Shown: one piece after another, positions 7,980-17,231 of the stretch
Position numbering within the stretch: position 1 is the stretch's first letter
How the letters are laid out: each line of letters opens with the position of its first letter
From: Chloroflexota bacterium
GTDB lineage: Bacteria > Chloroflexota > Dehalococcoidia > Lucifugimonadales > SAR202-VII-2
Direction of reading: 5' to 3'
Length of the DNA: 64,000 nucleotides
Assembly: GCA_003228115.1 (NCBI GenBank)
Contig: QEVV01000003.1
Location: 182,052 to 246,051, forward strand
Notes under the pieces: generated by a model
The model's input: the letters and a program-made list of their open reading frames with translations, nothing else
Database searches by the model: none
What the model was told of the DNA's origin: nothing
Made by a program: the position numbers and the translations under genes

Positions 7980-9137
7980 CTACCGCTCTCCTTGTAGCGT
8001 TAGGGGGCCGATCCCCCCTACGAAGGAAAGCCGCTGCCCATTGATGTCAAGGGTGTAAGTCACGTCATTATCGAACCCACTTCCGAGGGGAACGATCACT
8101 TCGCCGGTGCCGTATACCTGGGTGCACATGACATCCCCGGTGGGGACGCGGTTGTGAATCTGGACCGTTAGCATCGCATCTTCTCCGTCCACCGAATAGC
8201 CTTCGAATGTGTGGCAACCCGAGGGCAGGCCGTAGGTCACCGCAAGGTTGTATTCGTCCCCACTAGTATTCAATGACAGACTCTCAATGGGCGCCAAGAC
8301 AAGTTTGTACCCATCGTCCAAGTCTCCCTTCCCTGTTTCGAAAGGGCCGGTGGCTCCGTCTCGAAACTTCAGGCTTCTTGAACCAACCTGCACGGTATAG
8401 GTGACTCCCGCATCGAAATCACTTCCCAGGTCGACGTTCGTCTCAACCATGCCATAGATTTCGGCACAGGCGATTGAGGTGTCCCCAATCCTGAAGTTGT
8501 AAAGGTCCACCAGGACGGTTGTCCCATCCAGCGTCACGTCAAAGCCACCAAAGGATTCGCAGGAATTCCGCAGGCCAGAAACAACCCGCAGGCGATACTG
8601 GACGGGGAAGCTTTCCAGAATAATCAGGTCTAACTCATCTATTGGCGCATCAACCCTTATGGTGTCCGGCGCATCGCCCCTTGGATCCTCCCATAAGAGG
8701 CGAGGATTTTGAGCCTTGTCGAAGAAGTCCGGAAGGCGGAAGTCACCTTGGCCGGTAATGCCCCCGTCTGGATGGCCCAGGATGTTTCCATCGGCGTCGT
8801 ACACGGTGCCGAAGACATCGCAGCAGACGGGCGGTTGATAGTAGACCACCCGGCCCTCGTAGTCATATCGGACAATGGAAGAGGGAGGATTCGTCACCTC
8901 CTGGCTCTCTAACCCTTGGATCATGTCCGTTAGCCAAGAGGGCAACGCCGTCGGTGACGGCGTTTGGGTCGCGACGGGAGTTGGCGTTGGTGCGGGGAAC
9001 GTGGGCGGGGTCGACCCTGCGACCGGCGAGGTAGGCTTAGGGGGAGTCGGGGAAGTCCCGGCTACTCCACAGGCCACCAATACAAGCATCAGGGAGGCCA
9101 ACATGGCCAGGGTTGTGAGAAGAACTGTGCGTCTCAT
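7980..9137 (-). CDS. Lipoprotein with duplicated two-cysteine beta domains
   Basis: A 385-residue lipoprotein starting at the ATG at 9137 (GAGGTAGGA site). The signal peptide ends in a lipobox LVAC with the modified Cys at residue 23. A Pro/Thr-rich linker of about 45 residues follows. Next is a domain with VVYYQPPVCCDVFGTVYDADG and GDFRLPDFFD that resembles the DUF6970 family. The C-terminal half holds two tandem homologous units of about 100 residues. Each has a Cys near a SFGGF or TFEGY motif, a second Cys before EIYGM or QVYGT, then VxLGSxFDxxVTYT. This suggests a disulfide-bonded beta-sandwich repeat outside the membrane. The function is unknown. Confidence 0.8.
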   Translation of the reverse strand: MRRTVLLTTLAMLASLMLVLVACGVAGTSPTPPKPTSPVAGSTPPTFPAPTPTPVATQTPSPTALPSWLTDMIQGLESQEVTNPPSSIVRYDYEGRVVYYQPPVCCDVFGTVYDADGNILGHPDGGITGQGDFRLPDFFDKAQNPRLLWEDPRGDAPDTIRVDAPIDELDLIILESFPVQYRLRVVSGLRNSCESFGGFDVTLDGTTVLVDLYNFRIGDTSIACAEIYGMVETNVDLGSDFDAGVTYTVQVGSRSLKFRDGATGPFETGKGDLDDGYKLVLAPIESLSLNTSGDEYNLAVTYGLPSGCHTFEGYSVDGEDAMLTVQIHNRVPTGDVMCTQVYGTGEVIVPLGSGFDNDVTYTLDINGQRLSFVGGIGPLTLQGER

Positions 9138-9379
9138 GATTCCTACCTCTGAGTGAGCTATCCACCATAACATTTAGACGAACTCGACCTGCTTTTTGTT
9201 CCCTGGCGGCCGAGCCCCCAGGTACCCCAAGGTTACCTACCCTTTAGCGTAACGATCAGAGTCGCCAATGCTGACGACACCCTACGAGCGACGGCTTGAA
9301 GCCACTGAACCCCTCGTTGACACCAATCTCAGGCCTGCCTAAGATGCAGCCCAACGGCCATCCTGGCGGGAGGAGAGCC

Positions 9380-10651
9380 ATGCTGACAGCCCGTGAGAAC
9401 GCTGAGCTTACCCAAGTGGGTCCCGGAACACCTATGGGAGCGCTACTGCGGCGCTATTGGCATCCGGTCGCCGCGGCGGTAGAACTCCACGATGATCCAG
9501 CCAAGGAAGTACGCCTCCTAGGAGAGGATCTCGTGCTGTATCAGGATCGTTCTGGAGGAATTGGCCTTATTGACCGCTTCTGCGCCCATCGCCGGGTCAA
9601 CCTGGCCTATGGCATTCCCGAAGAGCATGGCCTCCGATGCATGTACCACGGTTGGCTCTACGATAAGACCGGGCAGTGCATAGAGCAGCCCTTCGAGGAG
9701 ACGGTGCGGCCAGAGGCCCGTTTCAAAGACAAGATCAAGATGAAAGGCTACCCTGTCCAAGAATTGGGTGGACTGCTGTTTGCCTACCTGGGCCCGCAGC
9801 CCGCTCCCCTTCTCCCTCGATGGGACCTGTTGGTTAGAGAGAACGTTTACCGGCACATTGGTTCCGCGGTAGTGAAGGCCAACTGGCTGCAGACCATGGA
9901 AAACTCGCTTGACCCTATCCATTTGGAGCACCTCCACGGGACCTACATGGAGTACGTCCTCCGCCAGGCAGGTGGCGGTCAACTGACTCAGAACCAAGAA
10001 GGATTCCTGCGCTTCTTCAAGCGTCAGCACCTCAAAGTCGGCTTCGAAATCTTCGAACACGGTATCATCAAGCGCCGGGTGCTTGAGGGAGAAACAGAGA
10101 ACGACGAGGGCTGGCGAACGGGGCACCCAATCCTTTTCCCAAACATCCTCCGTCTGGGAGGGGGGCTGCTGGAGTTCCAATTCCGGGTCCCTCTGGACGA
10201 CCAACACACGCGGAATTTTTGGTACGGATGCTTCGACCCCGGACCGGATGTCGTTCTGCCGCCACAGACGGTAGTTTCGTTAACTGAAGTGCCCCACCAA
10301 CGCGCAGACGGACGCTTCGTCACAGACTTTGTCGACGCGCAGGACATGCTGTCGTGGGCTGCCACTGGCCTCCCTACGGTTGACCGTCAGGAGGAATCAT
10401 TGGGCGAGTCGGATGTGGGGATCATTCTGTACCGGAGGCTGCTTAAGGAGCAGATGGGCTTGGTGCAGGATGGCGCCGATCCCATGAACGTCTTCAGGGA
10501 CCCGGCACGGAACCAGTACATCTCGGTTGTGGAGGAAAAGGACTTCTACTCGCGGACCGGAACGAAGGGAGCGGACGCTATCAAATACCCTGAAGCGGCC
10601 TGGTACGGCCCCGTTGTAGAAGCCCTTCGCAAGGTGCTGGCAGAGGTCTGA
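9380..10651 (+). CDS. Rieske [2Fe-2S] ring-hydroxylating oxygenase, alpha subunit
   Basis: A 423-residue oxygenase starting at the ATG at 9380 (GGGAGGAG site). The N-terminal Rieske domain has CAHRRVNLAYG and CMYHGW, the CxH and CxxH pair that ligates the 2Fe-2S cluster. The catalytic domain carries NSLDPIHLEHLHG, the Asp-His-His mononuclear iron site. The overall form matches phthalate 4,5-dioxygenase-like single-component alpha subunits. It would hydroxylate or demethylate an aromatic compound, taking electrons from a reductase such as that at 6933. No ferredoxin or beta subunit is seen. Rieske expansions are known in marine Chloroflexota, which fits the context. Confidence 0.92.
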   Translation: MLTARENAELTQVGPGTPMGALLRRYWHPVAAAVELHDDPAKEVRLLGEDLVLYQDRSGGIGLIDRFCAHRRVNLAYGIPEEHGLRCMYHGWLYDKTGQCIEQPFEETVRPEARFKDKIKMKGYPVQELGGLLFAYLGPQPAPLLPRWDLLVRENVYRHIGSAVVKANWLQTMENSLDPIHLEHLHGTYMEYVLRQAGGGQLTQNQEGFLRFFKRQHLKVGFEIFEHGIIKRRVLEGETENDEGWRTGHPILFPNILRLGGGLLEFQFRVPLDDQHTRNFWYGCFDPGPDVVLPPQTVVSLTEVPHQRADGRFVTDFVDAQDMLSWAATGLPTVDRQEESLGESDVGIILYRRLLKEQMGLVQDGADPMNVFRDPARNQYISVVEEKDFYSRTGTKGADAIKYPEAAWYGPVVEALRKVLAEV

Positions 10652-10831
10652 CGACCAGATTAACGTCGTGGAGCAATCTGAGAAGAGAGCGCTACGCTGG
10701 CCCAGGGGCTCGCTTCTGAGCGAAAGATTTGCTGCCTTCCCATTCTTTACCCCAGAGACCACCAGGCCCCTCCGCCGAGCACGTTTAGAAACAGCCCGGA
10801 AAAGGTCGCGCCGATGAGGCCAAGTGTAGGA

Positions 10832-10871
10832 GCAGCCATTGGCTGGCCTTCTCGTGCCAGCCAATGGCTGC
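10832..10871. repeat. 16-bp inverted repeat in the 10652-11015 gap
   Basis: GCAGCCATTGGCTGGC is exactly inverted at 10856-10871 around an 8-base spacer. It lies between the convergent Rieske gene and hpnD, so it may end transcription of either, but there is no T tract. Each arm is itself nearly palindromic (CCATTGG), so cruciform or protein-binding roles are possible. Nothing else is recognised in this 364-bp gap; the open frame there is judged a shadow. Confidence 0.5.
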
Positions 10872-11015
10872 AGCGTTACCGGGGAAGACAGACTGGGGGT
10901 AGGAAGGATCGGGGCATGAAGTGGCGACTGCCAAGCGGTAGGGCGGGTTACGCAACGAATCCATAGGCGGCGCAGGGAAATACGCTCAATTAACGGCACA
11001 CGGTTGACAGAACAG

Positions 11016-11912
11016 CTAGCGCCTTAGGATCGAGTCCCACAGTAAAGATTTGGTCCAAAGGCGAAGGGTTAGAGCAAGTTTAGAGGGGGTACTCAGGCCT
11101 ACACGTTCGCTAAACACGTCGTAATTGCGTGCTTCAATACGATCAAGGATACGAGAGTAAAGACCTTCCAACACGCTGACACAGGCTCGTGAACGAATCG
11201 GCAACAAGGGCAGAAGTTTGCGGCCATTTAGGAAAAGGGAACGAGCGCGACCAGCCTGAAAGGCCATGAGATCCCGAAACCTATCGTTGGTCACTCCATT
11301 GATGAGGTCTTCATCTGAGTAGCCAAAGCGGGTCAACTCATCCTGCGGAAGATAAACCCTGTCCCGCTGAGCGTCCTCTTGGAGATCGCGAAGGATATTG
11401 GTCAGTTGCATGGCCAGGCCCAGATCGATTGCGTACTCTCTAGCGGCCGGGTCCTTGTAACCGAAGATCTGGATGCAAACTAAGCCAACAGTGGAAGCCA
11501 CCCCATAGCAGTATTCCCGTAGCTCCTCAAACGTCTGGTAACGGCGCTTGATGAGGTCAACCTGAACGCCTCGGACAATGTCGTCCAGGTACTCGCGGGG
11601 AATATCGAATGTCCTGGCGGAGTCCATGACGGCGGGGAACACCGGCCCAGAAGAGTGGCCCTCGTAGGCAGCTCCCAAGTCTGAGCGCAACCCTTCGAGC
11701 GCGTGGGCCTGTTGCTCAATGGAGAGGTCGGAGCCATCCGTGATGTCGTCACACAGGCGACAAAAAGCGTAGGAAGCATAGATCGCAGACCTCTGCTTTG
11801 GGGGCAGAGTGATGAAAGCAAAGTAGAAGTTCTTGGCTTGCTCGCGTGTGAGGTTCCGGCAGTACCGGTAAGCTTCAACAATCGTTGGACTCGCAGAGGA
11901 ACTCATCTTCAC
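11016..11912 (-). CDS. hpnD: Presqualene diphosphate synthase HpnD
   Basis: A 298-residue squalene/phytoene synthase family protein starting with GTG at 11912 (GCAGGA site). It condenses two farnesyl diphosphates to presqualene diphosphate in the HpnCDE route to squalene. HpnD rather than HpnC is indicated by KNFYFAFITLPPKQR, the first Asp-rich motif CRLCDDITDG, YCYGVASTVGLVCIQIFGY and the second motif NILRDLQEDAQRDRVYLP. It is the last gene of the hopanoid operon, 30 bases after hpnC. HpnE, the third enzyme, is absent from the window. Confidence 0.88.
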   Translation of the reverse strand: MKMSSSASPTIVEAYRYCRNLTREQAKNFYFAFITLPPKQRSAIYASYAFCRLCDDITDGSDLSIEQQAHALEGLRSDLGAAYEGHSSGPVFPAVMDSARTFDIPREYLDDIVRGVQVDLIKRRYQTFEELREYCYGVASTVGLVCIQIFGYKDPAAREYAIDLGLAMQLTNILRDLQEDAQRDRVYLPQDELTRFGYSDEDLINGVTNDRFRDLMAFQAGRARSLFLNGRKLLPLLPIRSRACVSVLEGLYSRILDRIEARNYDVFSERVGLSTPSKLALTLRLWTKSLLWDSILRR

Positions 11913-11942
11913 GATAATCCTGCCTCGCGGGCTCGGCGCACG

Positions 11943-12830
11943 CTAGACCAGCCTCCGCCTTGCTAGAAGCTTCGCCACTGTTACGGCCATCAAAGCAAGC
12001 TTGCTGCGAGAGGACACTGTAGGGCGGCTGGAAAAGACATCATATCCCTGTCGTTCAATAGCCTTCAGGATGCTCAGCCCGCCGACACTAAACAATGCGA
12101 TGTCCAATTTTCCGCGTCCCTTCACTAGGGCCACCAGAGCGAGCCCTTCGTGGAAAAGCGTCTTGGCCCGGTCCACCTCGAACGCCATCAAACTGCGAAG
12201 GTTGTCGTTGACCACATGGTGAAGGAGCTCTTCTTCCGTGTAGCCAAACGTTGTCATGTCCTCTAATGGAATGTAGATGCGCCCAGCTGCGGCGTCCCTG
12301 GCCACGTCCTGCCAAAAATTGGCCAGTTGTAGGGCCATGCACGTGGCGTCAGACAGTTGCTGGCGCTTCGCGTCCCTGTGGCCCAGGAGGTAGAGGACCA
12401 GCCGGCCCACCGGAGTTGCCGAGTGCTCGCAATAGTGGAGAAGGTCGGCGTAAGTCTCAAAACGTCCGCTTCCCTGGTCGATCCGGTTCGCCTCAATGAG
12501 GCTCAGGAAGGGCTCGATCGGAATGTCGTGGGCCCGGATCGTTTGTTGAAGAGCAATGAGGAAGGGGTGGCGGGGAGTGCCCTCGTAGCAGCGACGGAGA
12601 TCAGCTTCCCATTCGTCGAGTAAGACAAGACGGTCGCCAGACGCCTCGTCTCCGAGGTCATCAACGTGCCGACAGTAAGCGTAAACGGCGTGGAAGTGCT
12701 TTCGCACTGTACGAGGCAGCAGCCAAGAAACGACGGTGAAGTTCTCATAGTGGGTCTTGGTCAGCCGTTCACATTGCGCATAGGCATCCTCTGCCGAGAC
12801 GCTCGCAGGGCCAGCCAAAAGCGGCTTCAT
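11943..12830 (-). CDS. hpnC: Hydroxysqualene synthase HpnC
   Basis: A squalene/phytoene synthase family protein of about 295 residues. It would convert presqualene diphosphate to hydroxysqualene. HpnC-type features are HYENFTVVSWLLPR, CRHVDDLGDE, CEHSATPVGRLVLYLLGH and LANFWQDVARDAAAGRIYIP. The start is placed at the ATG at 12830, which has AGGGG at good distance; the longer frame from 12851 has no ribosome site and overlaps yjbQ. The protein is about as long as HpnD but only distantly related, as expected for the pair. Confidence 0.87.
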   Translation of the reverse strand: MKPLLAGPASVSAEDAYAQCERLTKTHYENFTVVSWLLPRTVRKHFHAVYAYCRHVDDLGDEASGDRLVLLDEWEADLRRCYEGTPRHPFLIALQQTIRAHDIPIEPFLSLIEANRIDQGSGRFETYADLLHYCEHSATPVGRLVLYLLGHRDAKRQQLSDATCMALQLANFWQDVARDAAAGRIYIPLEDMTTFGYTEEELLHHVVNDNLRSLMAFEVDRAKTLFHEGLALVALVKGRGKLDIALFSVGGLSILKAIERQGYDVFSSRPTVSSRSKLALMAVTVAKLLARRRLV

Positions 12831-12840
12831 GTCGCGACCC

Positions 12841-13335
12841 CTAGCATCCAATAATCTGGACCAGCACCTCTCGCGAGCGAGGCCGATCCAGCTCCACCAG
12901 GAAAATCCGCTGCCACTTGCCTAGCAGCAACTCTCCGTTCATCACGGGAATCGTCTCGCTGGTGCCCATAATGAGGTGCTGACAGTGAGCGTGGCCGTTC
13001 GGACACTCATCCTCTTCCATGTTGACAGTACGGATGGTGAAATCGTTGTGCCAGTAGTGGGCATCCCTGGGAGAGATGTTCTCCAAGAAGCGTTCCATGT
13101 CCTGGAGGAGAAGCGGCTCGTTCTCATTAAGCTTGATGGCGGCCGTGGTGTGCCGGGAGAACACGACGATAAATCCGGCGTTAATACCCGCCTTCTTAAC
13201 AAAGCCACGCACTTCGTCAGTTATATCGAGGAACTCGGGTGCGCGGGTAGTCTCGACCTTGATAGTGTAGAGGCGAGCCTCCCACACAAGCTGTCGGTCA
13301 CCCATTGCAGTAGAGAGAAGACGGGGTTCCATCAT
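12841..13335 (-). CDS. yjbQ: YjbQ/UPF0047 family protein
   Basis: A protein of about 164 residues of the YjbQ family, with the conserved SRHTTAAIKLNENEP, a His-rich GHAHCQHLIMG, ETIPVMNGELLLGKWQRIFLVE and a C-terminal REVLVQIIG. E. coli YjbQ can supply weak thiamine phosphate synthase activity; its true role is unclear. The N-terminus is about 25 residues longer than usual. The start is set at the ATG at 13335 (AGGG eight bases ahead); a GTG at 13344 is possible. It sits between shc and hpnC in the hopanoid operon, which is an unexpected place for it. Confidence 0.88.
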   Translation of the reverse strand: MMEPRLLSTAMGDRQLVWEARLYTIKVETTRAPEFLDITDEVRGFVKKAGINAGFIVVFSRHTTAAIKLNENEPLLLQDMERFLENISPRDAHYWHNDFTIRTVNMEEDECPNGHAHCQHLIMGTSETIPVMNGELLLGKWQRIFLVELDRPRSREVLVQIIGC

Positions 13336-13474
13336 GTTGATCACCCTGGCACTTCAAGGATTAGGTCGCTTTGCATTCATCGGTGGGACTGGCGCTGGAG
13401 CCAGATTCCCTACCTCTAGAGCGTTGATTAATTATGTTTTTCTCACTAGCTCATTCAAACCGCGTTCGGCGCTT

Positions 13475-15502
13475 CTAGCTCCCCGAGGATTGAGCTGCCC
13501 GCCGATAGCGTCCCAAAGCCATCAAGGGAAAGTAGTTCCGGTACATATGATAGTTAATCATGAAACCTGCGGATAGCTCCTGCCCCTGGAAGTTTCGGTC
13601 CCCCTGTCGAGGCAGCTGGTCCGGCTGGTCGCCGATACCGTACCCTGGGAAGCCGCAACCGGTAAAGTATGGCTCTTCCCATGTCCCATCCTCTTGTTGC
13701 GAATCGGTCAGGAATGCCAAGCCTCGTTGGGCAGCCTCGTGTTGACTCAAGCCAGCGGCCAAGAGTCCCATAAGGGCCCAAGCCGTCTGCGACGCCGTGC
13801 TCTCCCCTACCCCTCTGAGACTCGGGTCTGCATACGAAGCGCAGCTTTCCCCCCACCCGCCATCAACGTTTTGATGTCCCACCAACCAGTCCACCGCCCG
13901 CTGGACCGCGGGCTGTGTCATGTCCTGGCCCAAGGCTTCCAGAGCGGGCAGGACGGCACCGCATCCATACACGCAGTTGACGCCCCAGCGCCCGAACCAC
14001 GAGCCGTCAGGCTCTTGGTTCTCCATCATGAATTTCAAGCCTCGGCGGACAGCAGAGTGCTCCTTGGTGTAACCGAGACGCCCCAGAGCTTCAAGGACGT
14101 GGGCCGTAACATCAACGCTGGGTGGGTCCAGCACTTCGCCAAAGTCGGCGAAGGGTATCCTTGCCAACAGAGTTGTATTGTTGTCCTTGTCAAAAGCAGC
14201 CCAGCCACCATTGGAACTCTGCATCGCCAGAGTCCATACGACCCCACGGCGAACAGCAAGACGACGCTGCTCCTCTTCCTGCTCCGGTAGTCGGCACTGG
14301 TCCAAGCCGATAAGGATGATGGCCGTATCGTCGACGTCCGGATAGAGGTCGTTTTCGAACTCGAAGGCCCAGCCGCTGGGCTCAACGCCCTTCACCTTCT
14401 TGGCCCAGTCACCAGGCACGCGAATCTCTTCCTTCAGCAGATAGCGGCATGCCTCTTGGACCGCTGGGTGGTCAGGCGGGATGTCCGAATCCAACATAGC
14501 CATCAAAGCAAGACAAGTGTCCCAGACAGGCGAAAGACACGCCTGGACTCGCATGGCAGCCCCGTCCTGGTACTCAAGGCTCCACTTATCCTTGAAGCCT
14601 TCCAACCCCAGCTTCATGACGGGATGATCCAAGCTGTAGCCACGATGCTTGAGAGCCAAGAGCGCATAGACCCAGGGGGGCTGGATGCCACCCCAGCTGC
14701 CATCCGCCTCCTGGTGCTCAACTATCCATCGCTCGGCGCGATGCCGGGCCAATTCTCTCAATGGATTGAGAGGTATTCGGTTGTACAACTGGATGGCCTT
14801 ATCGGCCACCAGGAACGCGGCCTCCAGGCTAAGCAGGCCGCCACGCCTCGGCAGGGAATATTTCACTCTCTCTCGAGACACTGGGTACAGATCGTCGATC
14901 GCAGCTCCAGCCGGAATGGGGCATACCGGATGATCCGTGAGGAGGATAAGCATCGGCACAATGGTCGCTCTCGCCCAGGATGAGAAGCGGTAGATGCTGA
15001 AAGGAGCCCAAGAGGGCAAGAGCATGATCTCAGGGGGCATGGCCGGCGTCCCTGCCCAGTCCCACTGGCCGAAGAGCGCCAGCCATATCTTGGTAAAGAC
15101 GCGGACGTTCGGAACACCGCCCTTGGAGAGGATGAATTCTTTGGCCTTGGCCATGGACGGGTCATCTGCCGGAATGCCAGCCAACTTCAAGGCGAAGTAG
15201 CACTCAACAGAGGTAGAAAGATCTCCGGGCGCTCCGTAATACATGCCCCAAGAGCCGTCCTCCCTCTGGCGGTTCCGGATGTCCTGGGAAATCTTGCGCC
15301 AGCGATCTTCTTCCACGTATCCCAAAAAGTAGGAAAGGAGCAGATGCTCAGCTTCCATCGTTGGGTTGGACTCAAGCTCCGCCCACCAGTAACCTTCCGG
15401 ATACTGCACACGCAGGAAGTAGTCCTGAGAGCGGCGGATAGTCGCACCAACCCGCTCTTTCAGGCCCTCAAAACTGAACTTGGATTTCGTTTCTGTGCTC
15501 AT
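13475..15502 (-). CDS. shc: Squalene-hopene cyclase
   Basis: A cyclase of 675 residues that turns squalene into hopene/hopanol, acting as a membrane-bound monotopic enzyme. The catalytic Asp-rich motif DVDDTA lies at about residues 389-394. Multiple QW repeats are visible, including REDGSWG, EADGSWGG, SSNGGWAAFD, EPDGSWFGRWG, NVDGGWGE and QEDGTWEE. The C-terminal SAGFMINYHMYRNYFPLMALGRY is typical. The start is set at the ATG at 15502 (MSTETKSKFSF), five bases after the end of hpnA. The length matches the family. It is the central gene of the hopanoid operon. Confidence 0.96.
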   Translation of the reverse strand: MSTETKSKFSFEGLKERVGATIRRSQDYFLRVQYPEGYWWAELESNPTMEAEHLLLSYFLGYVEEDRWRKISQDIRNRQREDGSWGMYYGAPGDLSTSVECYFALKLAGIPADDPSMAKAKEFILSKGGVPNVRVFTKIWLALFGQWDWAGTPAMPPEIMLLPSWAPFSIYRFSSWARATIVPMLILLTDHPVCPIPAGAAIDDLYPVSRERVKYSLPRRGGLLSLEAAFLVADKAIQLYNRIPLNPLRELARHRAERWIVEHQEADGSWGGIQPPWVYALLALKHRGYSLDHPVMKLGLEGFKDKWSLEYQDGAAMRVQACLSPVWDTCLALMAMLDSDIPPDHPAVQEACRYLLKEEIRVPGDWAKKVKGVEPSGWAFEFENDLYPDVDDTAIILIGLDQCRLPEQEEEQRRLAVRRGVVWTLAMQSSNGGWAAFDKDNNTTLLARIPFADFGEVLDPPSVDVTAHVLEALGRLGYTKEHSAVRRGLKFMMENQEPDGSWFGRWGVNCVYGCGAVLPALEALGQDMTQPAVQRAVDWLVGHQNVDGGWGESCASYADPSLRGVGESTASQTAWALMGLLAAGLSQHEAAQRGLAFLTDSQQEDGTWEEPYFTGCGFPGYGIGDQPDQLPRQGDRNFQGQELSAGFMINYHMYRNYFPLMALGRYRRAAQSSGS

Positions 15503-15507
15503 GATGT

Positions 15508-16533
15508 CTATAGCATCTGTGTGACGCTGCGGTTCTCCAGCCAAGGAAGATTCTCGACGTGGCCGTGGCTAGCAAACCAGGCGACGGCCTTCTTGAAGGC
15601 CTCTTCAACGGATGTCTGCGGCAGACCTAGCTCATTAATGGCCTTGGAACTGTCCACGTAGGCGTATTTCCTAGCCGCTTTGACTCCCTCCAACGGAATC
15701 TCTGGCGTCCTTCTCAGCAGATACCCTTCGATCCAAGTGTCTAGGTAGCTCATGGCCAAAGCCACAGGAATGGGGATTTTAAACTTAGGCGGCCTCATGC
15801 CAGCGATCTTCGCTAGCTGCTCCAGGGCAGCCTTCAGCGTCATGTTCTGATTGCCCAGTATGTATCGCTCTCCTGATCTGCCCTTCTTCCAGGCGAGCAC
15901 ATGTCCTTGCGCGACATCTTCAACGTCAACGACGTTGATTCCGGTATCGACGTAGGCTGGTAGCCGCCCACTTAGGAAATCGACGATGACCTTCCCTGTT
16001 GGGGTGGGCTTCACGTCGCCTTCGCCAATTGGGAATGACGGGTTGACGATAACCACATCTAGGCCTTGCTGGTGGAAGTCCCGGGCTACACCCTCCGCTT
16101 CCCACTTGGACCGTTTGTACGGACCAGACAAGTGTTTGGGCTCCGGAAGCCATGTCTCGTCAGCAACGTCACGGCCGTTGGTCTGAGCCACGGCGGCAAC
16201 GCTAGAGGTATGGACAACTCGCTCCACGCCTTCATCCATGGCGGCCTTGAGCACATTACGGGTCCCTTCAACGTTGACCTGGCGAATGACCTTTGGCTTG
16301 ACCCAGAGGGAGTACAAGGCAGCGACGTGAAACACGACATCGCAACCTTTCACGGCTCTCTCGACGGAGGCCGCATCAAGAATGTCTCCGGTGACCGCTT
16401 CAACCTCACCGTCCCCTATATTCAAGGCGCTTCCGTCACGCATAAGCGCGCGCACCTCAGTGCCTTCTTCAAGGAGCGCGCTTGCTACAGCGCCACCGAT
16501 GAACCCGGTTGCCCCTGTGACTAGCGCTTTCAC
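15508..16533 (-). CDS. hpnA: Hopanoid-associated sugar epimerase HpnA
   Basis: A 341-residue extended short-chain dehydrogenase. The N-terminal GATGFIGGAVASALLEEG is the NAD(P)-binding GxxGxxG motif, and YKRSKWEAE carries the catalytic YxxxK. Hopanoid clusters often include this NAD-dependent epimerase/dehydratase; its precise step is not established. The ATG overlaps the stop of hpnG as ATGA (16530-16533), so the two are translationally coupled. Confidence 0.88.
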   Translation of the reverse strand: MKALVTGATGFIGGAVASALLEEGTEVRALMRDGSALNIGDGEVEAVTGDILDAASVERAVKGCDVVFHVAALYSLWVKPKVIRQVNVEGTRNVLKAAMDEGVERVVHTSSVAAVAQTNGRDVADETWLPEPKHLSGPYKRSKWEAEGVARDFHQQGLDVVIVNPSFPIGEGDVKPTPTGKVIVDFLSGRLPAYVDTGINVVDVEDVAQGHVLAWKKGRSGERYILGNQNMTLKAALEQLAKIAGMRPPKFKIPIPVALAMSYLDTWIEGYLLRRTPEIPLEGVKAARKYAYVDSSKAINELGLPQTSVEEAFKKAVAWFASHGHVENLPWLENRSVTQML

Positions 16534-17231
16534 AGCGTCACCGGTAACTGGGTCAGGATGGCAGGAAGGATAGCCCCAACGCCCCGTTCAATGGAGGCCC
16601 TGGCTTTTCGAGATGCCAGCCCCAACCAAGCGAGATTTGGAATGCCAGCCGGCGTCGTCAAAATATACTTAAGGGCTGGTAGGACCCAGTCCCTAATGTT
16701 TTTCCCGTCTTTGCCTACCACAAACGGAGGCAGGGCTCTGTTAAGCGGATCGACAATGGCCCGTAAAGCCAGCCAAGGCACCCCAGCCGCTGCTGCCTCC
16801 CAGGCTATCCAGTAGCTTTCCATGTCCACGACCGCAGCGCCGGTCTTGCTGCCAAGAGCCGCTTTGCTCTCTGCATTTCCCGCCACCTGATCAACAGTCA
16901 GGCAGTTCCCAAGCTGAAACGGGACTCCCATGTTCTTTAAACTCTCCGTGGCTGCGGACAACAACGACGAATCGGCATCCAGCGAAGGTTGGCCCTCGAC
17001 CTGAAGCCTAGGGCTTACAACCAGTGACCCAGCTTCCAATCCATCCCTGAGACCCCCACCGAACCCCAAGCTGAGAACCGCCGCCGGCCCATGTTCATCG
17101 AGGATACCCTTCGTTACCGAACGGGCTCCCTCGTGGCCAATACCAGTAGTCCCGGTCACCAAGGTATGACCATCCAATTGCATCTTGGGCAGTTCAGCCT
17201 CCAGGGCTGCTATGACAGCCAAAGTCGTCAT
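16530..17231 (-). CDS. hpnG: Hopanoid-associated phosphorylase/nucleosidase HpnG
   Basis: A 233-residue member of the purine nucleosidase/phosphorylase fold. It shows VIAALEAELPKMQ at the start, the glycine-rich LSLGFGGGLRDGLEAGSLV and the substrate motif VVDMESYWIAWEAAAAGVPWLALRAIVD. HpnG releases adenine from adenosylhopane to give ribosylhopane (or its phosphate), the step after HpnH. It overlaps hpnA at one end and the 112-aa gene at the other, both by four bases. Confidence 0.87.
   Translation of the reverse strand: MTTLAVIAALEAELPKMQLDGHTLVTGTTGIGHEGARSVTKGILDEHGPAAVLSLGFGGGLRDGLEAGSLVVSPRLQVEGQPSLDADSSLLSAATESLKNMGVPFQLGNCLTVDQVAGNAESKAALGSKTGAAVVDMESYWIAWEAAAAGVPWLALRAIVDPLNRALPPFVVGKDGKNIRDWVLPALKYILTTPAGIPNLAWLGLASRKARASIERGVGAILPAILTQLPVTL

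Noticed and set aside
10397..10999. Minus-strand 200-aa frame crossing the end of the Rieske gene
   Set aside because: Most of it overlaps the conserved Rieske gene, there is no ribosome site or recognisable domain, and the rest lies over a hairpin.
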